Assembly (NCBI GenBank): GCA_016165875.1
Contig: JABBOT010000080.1
Location: 50,393,527-50,457,526 of the forward strand
Length of the DNA: 64,000 nt
Origin: Acanthopleura granulata
Lineage: Eukaryota > Mollusca > Polyplacophora > Chitonida > Chitonidae
Direction of reading: 5' to 3'
Shown piece after piece: positions 1 to 11,100 of this stretch. Position 1 is the stretch's first letter, and each line of letters opens with the position of its first letter. The notes beneath the pieces are model-generated. The model was not told the DNA's origin, ran no database searches, and saw nothing but the letters and a program-made list of their open reading frames with translations. A program made the position numbers and the translations under genes.

Positions 1-1087
1 ATTTTTAACATATAATCTTTTGTTTTGCACTGGCAAACTGTGTCTGTCACTGTTGTAACACGCTAAACACGTACAACCGTGTGTAGTGTTAATTTTGTAT
101 GATATCACTCAAGCTGTACATACATGCATTTGTTTGTATAACCCTATTATAGCCTCCTTTTCTGTGATATCTTTTTTCAACATGTAATAGGGTACAATTA
201 TTATGTAACATATCTGTAAATGGACGAATAAATATATATCAAAAGAAAAAATTACCCCCGCGACTAACAACCCGAATGTCGCTAGTGTTTAGGAGTTCGA
301 TTCCTACCTCTGCTTTCACTTTTAGTAACATGGTTACGGAGTAAATGATTAAACAAGAGACAAGTCTTATTTTTTACGTTTTGCAAAGCCCCATAGTACA
401 TATGTTTGCAGTTATAATAAGTATGCATGGATAACATATGGTATATACTTCAAATGAAAGTTCAGAGGGGGGAAAGGCACCTACATGTACATGGTTTTAT
501 CAGCTCACCTTAATAAATTTCCGACAAAGTCCCAGTCATATATTCAAAAATAATTCCTAAAAAAAGTTGTTTTAAATCCATTTTCTCAAAGGTCTGACTG
601 GAAGAGATATCACCGGGCAAATTATGGTGTATAAAAGAAACAGAGGACGTTCATGGATAGTAATGAGTACTTCTTTATTACTGGCCTATTGCACGGCAAG
701 ACCTGTTATGTAACAACTACAACCGCATACCGGAGAAGCCGTTGCGTCCTTCTGTAGCAGTGAGCAGGTTGGCAATCGGCCTGAGCGACAAGAGGCCCTT
801 ACATAAATATAGTAATTACGAATCTGACAGCCTGTAATGCTTTATAAACCCACCCATTTTGTCTAGGTTTATAGAGAGCTTTGGGGAGGCTTGGTACCAG
901 AGTCGATTAAGCACAGAGAAATCTGGTGAACAAGCCTTTGATAGCAGGTTGATATTCCGGTCGTTCAATAAAACTTTAGCTATACTTTACAATATTCACC
1001 TATCACCTATCATGAAACTAGACAGTTTCCAGCTATTACGAACCCTTGTTACCTACGTCGCTCGGCTGTAGTACAAGGACACTTTAC
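1..1087. other. Region downstream of the last visible VWD exon
   Basis: No exon continuing the VWD gene could be recognised. A minus-strand stretch near 715-800 reads GLLS in one frame, but it fails the required phase and has no VWD similarity. A tRNA-like B-box sequence (GTTCGATTCC near 296) stands alone. The stretch is probably intron. Confidence 0.4.
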
Positions 1088-2144
1088 CCAGAAATGTCGG
1101 GGGCACAAAGAACGCGACATCCAAACGGTCGGCCAGGACGCTGATTTGTAGAGCTATTCCCCTCCCGCTCAAGTGGACGGTCAGATTTAGGTCTGTTTCT
1201 CTGGTCACTGTCACACCTGCATACATAAAACACACCGTTTGAAACTGCAAACTATGAGTTATTCAGCTGTTTTCTCAACGTATGTTTCTCAATGTATGTT
1301 TCCCTGCTGCTTATTTTCAGCTTACGTTTTTGGTTAAGCACGTTTTTGGGCTCTTGTCTTGATTTATGTCTTGGACATTGCCGCCGCATGTGACCACTAA
1401 CTCAGCGGACAAACCTAAATCAAGAACTAGCAGTGCTTTTCTACAACAAACCACAAAGCTTGATCTTGTTTTTAATAGGGTTTGGTATTATTTGGGAATT
1501 TACCCAACCTAAGCCAACCAATCAACAATTCGGACAGCCCGTTCATGCCTGAATTTGTTACAGTGTCATACTCCACCTTTCAGGGCAATTGTCCCTGTTT
1601 GCTGAGCATATTCCAGTCGTCCATTGACTCTGAGAACAGCCAATGACTGGCCTCCATATTCCTCCAATCCTATCTGCACAACATCCGGGCCTGAGACTGG
1701 GTTCACAATGACCAATGACGTCAGAACTGTCTCTTTCGGGCGAACTGGAATAGTGAGAAGGGGGACAAGCTGAGGTCAGTAGTTCTCTTGTTCTCAGTAG
1801 TATTTCGGTAATGTAATAAATTGTTGACTTTACGAACGGCGCTTACATTCAAAATTCACATCTATTTGTCTACCTCAAAATGAGCACCAATCGCCGACAG
1901 TTTCTACTGCCATTTACTGCAGCCGTGGTTCGAGTGTAAAAAAGTACATACATGTACAATCGACTGCCAAGTTTAAGTCCTTTGTACTGCACACAATAAT
2001 AGCACTGACCAGTGGACAGACTGACTCTCCCCTGAATCCTCAAGTTCTGACTTCTGGTCTGCAAAACGACAAACTCCCCAACGGCGCTGAAGGCGTAGGC
2101 ACTTCCGTCCAGGGTTGAGACAATAGGATCACTGTCTATGGCGC
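1088..2144 (-). CDS. Exons 15-17: von Willebrand factor D domain, incomplete
   Basis: Exon 15 (2144-2010) contains SDPIVSTLDGSAYAFSAVGEFV, the VWD start (DPH..T.DG..Y.F...GE.V). Exons 16 (1744-1577) and 17 (1216-1088) continue with VLTSLVIVNP, VLRVNGRLE and FVPPTFLG, fitting the middle of the domain in MUC4/SUSD2-type proteins. All three joints are phase 1. The His of the usual GDPH motif is Ile here. The domain stops before its GLLG..N...DD block; no convincing continuation was found between 1 and 1087. Confidence 0.8.
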
Positions 2145-5100
2145 CTGAAGACAAGAGAAGTCAAGTTTGATTTTCACAACATTGGTAAAATGTATTGTCT
2201 GCTGTAGAGACAGCTACCGCCGGGCCGCTTCTGCTACCTAAACCAGTCAGATAACTGAGTCGTGGAGAGTGCAATTGCCATTGGTATGGCACTGGTATGG
2301 CTGACATTGGGCTTCGTACTTTGAGGCTGGCTGGAAGGTAAAGGACGAATATAAGACCACCACGTTTGTGGTTTTCCAGTCTCAACTGTCGTTAAATGCC
2401 CGCTAGGTGGATAGAGATCGCAGCGCACAAGAACTCTGGACTTGGCGTTACAGTTCCTGTAACTCCGTGCTCTAAATATAATGAATGCAAGTGCTTCGGA
2501 GCTACTTGAGGCTATGGAAAACCCAAACTTATTACTGATAAACAAAACAAAATACCAAAGCAACCCATACCTGCGCATATACATGTCATCTTTTGTGTGG
2601 CTCAAAACTTATTCCTTCTCGTGGGTCATTGCACATAACATTCAGTTCACTGAAGCAAGCAATTTGCAGAAATTATAAATACATTTTGTAGGAGAGAACT
2701 GAGCTAGGAATTTAGGACCAACCCGCGTTTGAAGGGCTGTAACCCCCGTATTCCTGGCAATCACTGGGTGGCCTCAGCAGGAAGAAGTCCCGGCAGTGAC
2801 TCGTTACGTTAGACCCCGTACAGCAGTGGTAGAACGGCACTAAGTCCCAGTACAGGTTGGAGAAGACAGGTACTGTCCGGGGTGTGAGGACAGTCCTAGG
2901 CGTGCCAGTTATGTACGGCGAAAAGCGGCTTGACGTTCCTCCTCCGGTCATATGACGAGCGTCAAGTAGAGAGCCGTCCTCGTTGTAACAACAGCGCTGA
3001 TAAAACCCAGCTGGGCTTTGAAGGAAAAGATTTATTTTTATGTGATGAGAATTCATTCATTTCATACCAAGGCTTGCCGTAATCAAAGTGTATACTGAAT
3101 TAAACAATCGTGCGCTTATACATTTCATATTTGCCTCATTTTATAATTTTGCTGCAGTATTCTGTGTGCTAATCATGAAAGCGCAAAGAGATTTTCTTTG
3201 CAAAATCGTGTATATTTTGATTACCTCGTATCTATCGACTGAAAGCATGCAGGGACCTTGCCAGTCTTACAATACACGGACCCTTCCGAGGCACACGCCG
3301 GCTCTTGACGGAATCTCCCGAGTTCATTTTGTGCTTGATGCAATGTACACGGGCACTGCGTCATGTCGTCTTGGTGAACTTTGGTTCGGCGGCGTTCTGA
3401 CGTCATCCATGTGTGACAGGCGTCTGATGACGTCACATCCATTGCCCAAAGAATGGGGTGTACGTCTGACCACAGATGGGTGCTATTGGGGAAAACGTCA
3501 CTGGTGCAATTACGCTAAAACTTTTACAACATGGTTTAAAATTTGTAGAAACTAAATGCCGTAACAAACAAACAAAATGATGATTCGTTAATAAACCAAT
3601 TTGTACTTGATTTTGTCTACGAAAAACTGACAACTTACCCGTCGTCGGATCCAGACACTTTGATGACACCGACACTGAAATCCTCAACGCCTGTTAACAA
3701 TGGCCAAGAAAAGGAGAACTGGTTTGACTTGGGCTCGTCTTGGGCTATCTTGTACAAACTCTTCATAGTAATACTGCCATCACTGGGACTTTCCTGCAAA
3801 AAAAACAACAACAAAATTTTGGCCTCCCGACACAGAAAACACAATAGGTACATGTCGTTTAAAAAACAAGATTTTTTCTCGGAGGTGCTTTGTCTCCAAC
3901 TGTTTTCTGTGTGACATTCATTTCAACGATCCTTGCGATGCTGTAGATAAACAAAAATGCAAAAATATGTTCTAATGGTTATTAAATTATAATGAACTAT
4001 ACGTATATGAACTATATTTCATGTGGTTTTGTCTTTGTTCTTAGTTTGCATATAACCATTGTCATTTCGAAGGATTCAATGGCTCTATCATGTTCTCATC
4101 GCGATATGGCCGGTATACTGTGAATGGCTCTATCATGTCCTCGTCACGGTAAGGCCGGTATACTGTCAATGGCTATATCGTGTTCTCGTCACGGTATGGC
4201 CGGTATACTGTCAATGGCTCTATCATGTTCTCGTCACGATATGACCGGTATACTGTCAATGGCTCTATCATGTTCCCCGTACGATATGGCCAGTATACTG
4301 TTAAAATGGCGTTAAAATTTAACCAGACATTCACTCATTTACAACGGATTACTCTGCTTATAGATTCAAAAAGATTACATGTACAAATTGCTTCCTTAAT
4401 ACCAATATAGGTAGTCATCAGAGGTGGCGTTTGAGCTAGTTAGAGTCATCTCAGTGCATTTACTATACTGACAACCAAAATGTCTTTATTTCGTCTGCCC
4501 GGGAAGAAGGCATACCTTGTAGCCAAACAGCTCAATGTCAACATGATTTCCTCTAATAGCGTCAGGATCATATGATATCACAGCTTGTTGGTTTTCCATC
4601 CAGTTGAGAGGATCATTCCTCAAGACCCCTGGGCTTGACAGTAACGGGTTTTCTGAAATCAGACAACTAGGCCATGACAGAAAAGGCAAGCTGCCTGATA
4701 ATGCAAGAAATAACAGCTGTGACAGATGTGAACTTCTTGCAGAAATCCCCGGTGGTTCAAGCTAACAAATCAGCGGGCAGGCTTGATTCCATCTCTGGCT
4801 GCTTAAGCTGTGATTATCACGAACCTGGCGGAGCGCTGTGTTTCAATAGAGGCACTGTGGTTTCCTCAAGCCATAGGCTGTGAGTACAGCGTTAAACACC
4901 GATATAATTAACAAGGAAATAGACTGCAGTATTCTTAATTTAGCCGAGAAAATAATAAAGATTGATTGCAATTACTATGAGACGGCGGCGGGTTTCTTGC
5001 CTTTCAGAATTTTTTTAAGTATTTTTAAGTTTACACACTGGTTGCGGGTGTATGACAGACCATTCCGAGCCTCGAAAAATAAATTACATTATCCTTGAAA

Positions 5101-8100
5101 ATAAAAGCGTCCTCTGAAGGCTAAAAAAGTATTGTATTAAAATTAGGGTTGATAGAAGCCATCTTGATTTTTTCAAATTTACCTACAGATTGCTTTACAT
5201 GAACAGATCTCCCATGATTTAATGGGTTAAAATCTCTGTCGTACCGTATGTATATCGGCTGTATAAGGATTCCCCATTAACTTCAATGTTGACGTCTATT
5301 GTACCAGTAAAGTACACCAATGGTACAATACACGAGGCTACATCGGAACTGATGGCCCTGCAGCTGGCAGCCTGGGACCCGAACACGGCCCGGACGGTGG
5401 CGTTGGCGGTATAACAAGGTCCGTACACGTCAATTCTCTGCCCTCCCAACATGGTGCCCTTCTGATTACTGAATGCTCCCTCAGCTGGAACTGTCAGGGG
5501 AGATAAGGAGAGAACCGCCATAATTCTTCCGGTAATCGTATTATTGTATGCGTTATCACAGCTCTACAGAGCTACTCTACACCTATATACAAACATTGAC
5601 GATTGAACTGGACCTACATAATATACTCAGGACACCCAACGAATCCCTGTCATGAAGTGACTCACCGTTTATCTCTGGTTTAGTTTTGGGGTCCTTGTTT
5701 GGCATCACTGTAAAAAAGATAATGAGTAGCATTTTATGTGTGAACGGATAAGATCTGGATGTGGATAGCATTTGGTAAAATATTAAGTTTAAAAACACTG
5801 AAATAACTGCAAGAGCACATCTTAGAGAATCACTGAATTTTATCCAGATATGCAGTTTTTTTTTATCAGACATAAATGTGTTAACGAAGTGCAGGATGCA
5901 TATGCCTGATGTATCACTGACATCTCCCACACACGTTAGAGGGTATCAGTAGGTCTGCCGTAGTTCTCACCCTGACAGATCCTGTCTATCAACATGTCTT
6001 GTAGTGCTGGCAACATGTCATGATTGAACACCGTCAAGAGGTTGTTTCCCACGGGCTCTGACACAACAGAACGTAACTGATCGTAATCGACTCCTCGCCC
6101 GATTCCCACAGTGATCAACGCGATATTTTCAGACCTCGCATGACTGGCTTCAAGGCTTGGGTCACTTGAGGATAGCCCATCAGTAAAGATGACAGCAACT
6201 TGCGTTACCTCCGGTCGACCGCCATTTTGCCGGTTGAAAACTTTCCTGACAGACGAAATAACACCTCGTAAATTTGACGTCCCGCCCGCTACTTGGATGC
6301 CGGAGAGGATAGCCTCCAAAAGCTGCAGAGACGAGGTCAGTTGTGAGTCAATGAAGACTTCATCATCAAAACTAATCAGTCCTGCCCTGACATGCTCCTG
6401 TCCAAGCTGTAGTTGCTGTAAAATGTAAAGCACCATATTCTTCGTGGTTTCCAAGTCTTCGGATTCCACGCTGCCAGAGGTATCGAGAGCGAAAACAAGG
6501 TCATACGTACTGGAGCAGCCTGGAAAACAAAGCAAATCTATCTATTTCACACCAGTATGACATAAGCGCAATTACTGTAAAAAAATGTCACGCAACAGTA
6601 GACAGTCCTTACCACATAATAATATATCTTTTTTTTATTACAACTATAGTAGTTTAAGATATGTTGGCAGTGGGATAATTTTACACACATAGATAAATAT
6701 TTCCCTGTGCGAAGTCTTAACTGGGTTCCCTCATCATGGCTGATTTCACACATCCATTTTCCATGTTCATTAGTTTTTCATGGCTCTATTATTATAACTT
6801 AATACTTACCCCGACCCATTTCATACATCCATTTCCCATGTTCGCCAATGTTTGATGGTCCGGGTAAGACCAAATCGCGTGTCACACTGAAATCTGAAGG
6901 CTGTAGTTAAAGCAAAATTAGTGATTTGGTGTGTGTCTGTCATTTCATCCTAATTTACATTTATTGATTCACACTGTGCACGTGAATATCATTTGAAAAT
7001 ATTTCCGTTTCACCGGACCAATCAGGGTCAATTCTCCATAACGCATGACAAAAAGGTGGCCAGCCAGTAAATAATAATCTGCATTACAATGAACGAAATA
7101 ATCTCCCAAAATACAGAAGCTACGTCAATTCCAGAAGATCTCGGACCAGACTTTATCTAAACTGAGGGTTAACAAGGAACCTGTAAATCCATTCTTTACA
7201 CACTTCCGATCTGAAGGCTCCCTCCCTATCCGGTGAACACTTACCGCCGTATCCGATGCCAGGTAGCCTGTCCCTCGGCACGTGACCGTCCCGTCGTAGT
7301 ACAGCAGATAATAAGTGTACCTGCCATCAGTGGTCAGAACGGCCTGGAAGGTGGCCAATGAGGACTGGCGGAACAAGAACATGCGTCAATATGTGAGGGT
7401 TGAGGAAGGAAACAACAAGAACATGTGCCAATATGTGATGGGTTAAGACAGGAAACATCAAGAATACGTGTCAATATGTGAGGGTTGAGGAAGGAAACAA
7501 CAAGAACATGTGCCAATATGTGATGGGTTAAGACAGGAAACATCAAGAATACGTGTCAGTATGTGAGGGTTGAGGAAGCAAACAACAAGAACACGTTTCA
7601 ATATGTGATGCGTTAAAATAGGAAACAGCAAGAACGTGTCCATATGTGAAGGATGAGGAAGGAAACAAGAACACATGTCAGTATGTGATGGTTGAGGAAG
7701 GAAACAACAAAAGCAAAATTTTGGTTTTGAGTTGTTCATAACAACTACAAATTTGGTAATAAATATGGTACGTAATGTTTCGTTGACATTGCCTTATTAG
7801 CATCCGAAATGCCTTTGCTGAATTGCTGAATGTTTTGTGACGCCACTGGTCAACAACATTACCGACATCGTCCATAATCCTCACCGTACAATCCAAATAT
7901 TTCATTGCATTTAATTAGGTGAAAAAATGTAAAAAAATTATTTTTTTTTAACCAGATGGGGGTTAATGGTCTTTTCACCATAACTACATTTTTGTATGTT
8001 CCCTTTAAGGAAGCTGCCAATGATGACTTAACCATGCCCTGAGATTACCATGAATGAATGCCAAGTGAGCTGACATGCCTTGTCTGTCCGTCACTAGAGG

Positions 8101-11100
8101 CTATCTCAGTGTGTAAATCTGCTCAAGTTATGGTATATTAATGGTTGTTTGGCAATTTATAGTTTTGGAAACGAAACTCACCCGCTCCCTGTTACCCCGC
8201 ACGGCTGCCTCCTGTATGTAGGTTGCATCTGACGCGTTCACACAGACTGCTTCAGCAGGCTGAAAATATACTTGTCAAGTTGTGAGTATCAATATCTGAC
8301 ATCTTCTGAAAGAATTATCACTCTGCCTTAGTTTAGCGGTAAGTCGTCGGCCAAAACTGTTTTGAATTCCATCTGGATATTTCCAGGTCAACCACGTGAC
8401 TGCGACCTTGCGACAACCTGGGTATGTCACGTGACGCAGCGGCTTGGCAAACGCTAACCACACTCATGAGATGTTTATCATGCCTCGGCTCAGATCATAG
8501 TAAGATCATTTGACCTGTTCGAATGTGGTTAGAATCACGTGACAGGTGAAAACTTATCAAACTCGGAAATACTCTTAACGGATTTCTGGTGGAAGTTCTG
8601 GCTGACATTAGCATGCCAATGATCTGGTTTGAGCTCATGGCCTTAATACTGGAAAATTGCAGGGAATGCATACTTGCAATGAAACGTCAGCATGACAAAG
8701 AACATTATTTTGCACTACCTCTCGTATACCTCCTTCACTCCAGCTGCCAATCAACAGGACTAACTTGGTTATTTCGTAAGGAATGCAAATGACAATTTTT
8801 TCCGGTAAATATGTTTAAATACAAAGACGTTGTTACCTGTATACCACCTTCTGTTGCGTTGGTCCCAGTGGTCGTCTGCAAAGATACATACATCTCAACA
8901 AAGATGGGATATGTATTTCTGATCACACTTGTCTTGAAATAATTTGGGGGGGGGAGGAGGTCGTTTGTGTAACAAGCGAAATGGCTAAAGGACGTTTTTA
9001 TTATTTTTACCAAAAGGTAAAGTAAAACCAAGTTTTCATATCGCACTTTTTTTTACGGGATAGTCAGATTTTACGGGATAGTCTTTTTTCAGAATGTTGA
9101 ACCATGGCCACCTGTTGGTTAAACAGTCGAAGTATCAAGATAGATCGTGTGGACAGCCTTACCGGCTCTTGTGTCGTCGAAATGTTGTCCTCACAAATGT
9201 TTATGTTGGCACGGAGCAGCTGGAATGAAAGCCAAATTCATCTTTAAAGGTTTTGTTGCTTAATTTTCCTCAGAGAAGCATTTTTACATTTAGTATGGGA
9301 AGATATGAACAGGACGCAGGAATTCCTTTAGATGCCTAACCGGAACAAAACGTGTAATATAAAGTCGACAAAAATACAAATCTGACCCCGTGAAATAATG
9401 ATAGGAATATTTCCCTAGTCGAAACCATAATAAACAAAAATTTGTCTTTCTGTACGGGGTAGCCTTAATGAAGATTTAAGATTTTTTCCATTGTTACCTC
9501 AAATAAGGCCCAATACATAAAATTCGTCGTCGATGGCAAGTCTTTTTTAAAATAGGACCGGGTCGTGACTAAATCATGTGTTTACAAACGCAGCTAAGAA
9601 CTTATACCATAAGATATACTGATCCCATCCGAGTATAAAACTGGGTTAATGCCTGGTATAAAATATCATTCAAAAGAAGATTGTCGATCACGGAATGGAA
9701 TGAAAACGATAGGGTGAATACAGAATGACCTCAGACATTTACCTGTTGAGATGTTATGACGTCATCATCTTCTTGGTTATATATCCTTATCTGGAACCAA
9801 GTAGTGACCATGGCCCATGTCGGACTAAAGGCGCCCTGGGAAGGAAAGTACTTAATGACCTCTCTGGCTGTAGAGTTCAGGAGGTCAAGGTCAGTTGTTT
9901 GTCTGTAATACACGGCTCCTTCTGTGAATCCGCTGATGCCATTTTGAACCACTGTTAATTTCCAGTGCTTCAAATCGTTTCCCTCTATGGTTCTAAATTT
10001 CAAGTAACCTTTTGTAGAAACCTACAAGACAAGACTCTCATTGGCACAGATTTGGCAATGTTGTCAAGAAAACGTATTCGAAATCACCTGCAGTACAGTC
10101 GTTATTCAATGGTTGCGTGGTCGTCACGTCATCAATCGGTGATGTAGGTTTTGTCAGACATAATATGCTCTTTTTTATAGTGCCGGGGAAAACTGAAATG
10201 AATTAAGTTTGGTGTTACTTTCTTTGATCCGTTTATGACATCTTAATGTTCCATACCTCGACCTCACTCGGATGATGATAGGCCGAGTGAAGAAGCCAAT
10301 TACATCTTAACATCTACAGGATCTTTCATTAAGGACACAGCATGGTATTATTGGTAAAATCTTTCATATTTCTGTTTGGGATAGGCCTACTTGTGATGCT
10401 CACCATACCCTGCCATTATGGTAAAATGAAGTTCTGAGCTTAATATACAGTGAATCGAGCTAAACTGTGGCATGAGTCTGTCGTTTACAAAGTAAGACCC
10501 ACCCTAAGCTTTTGTTCCGTGGTCGTCAGAGAGTGGGTCATAGGCGAGTGGTTCAAATAAAAGGCAACAAAAGATATAATCAAAATTATTTCAGAACAGA
10601 CCTTAACGGACATAGTATGTGAATTTTTATTCTAGAATTCTTACGAGGCCATGATGTGCGTCATTTTAGAGAAAGGTAAACACGACGATACGTCATTTAT
10701 AAGCTAAGCTCCTCAATCACTAGTTGAATCAGTCCTACGTCGTGCGAGGTAATGCTTCTCTTATTATTACAACCTAAGGCCATGCCTTCAAACCCGTTCT
10801 TTTGACAAGGAATTTCTGTACTCGCACCATCCCACTGCTTGTAGCTTTTTGGTGATAATAAGTAATGGACAGCGCCTTTGCTTTAGCAGTATATGTTCGT
10901 TGAAAAGCACTAGTGGTCCACCAGTATGGTATGTATATCTGTACATGTATGCTACATATGCGAAAGTTTTTAAGGAGCTTGCCAAACGGCGGTGTTTTTC
11001 TTAGATCGTCGTTTGGCGGATGTTATTGAAAGCGCCCGAGAGATATCTGGGTCTCACTGTTTGAGTAACATGCACAACTGCCTCATTCGCAATAAGAGAG

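Noticed and set aside
280..320. SINE or tRNA remnant suggested by GTTCGATTCC
   Set aside because: Only a B-box-like decamer; no A-box at the right distance and no SINE body.
715..800. Next VWD exon containing GLLS on the minus strand
   Set aside because: The frame does not fit the phase-1 donor at 1088 and later residues do not resemble VWD.
3088..3555. 155-codon plus-strand open frame
   Set aside because: Antisense shadow of the AMOP exon and flanking introns.
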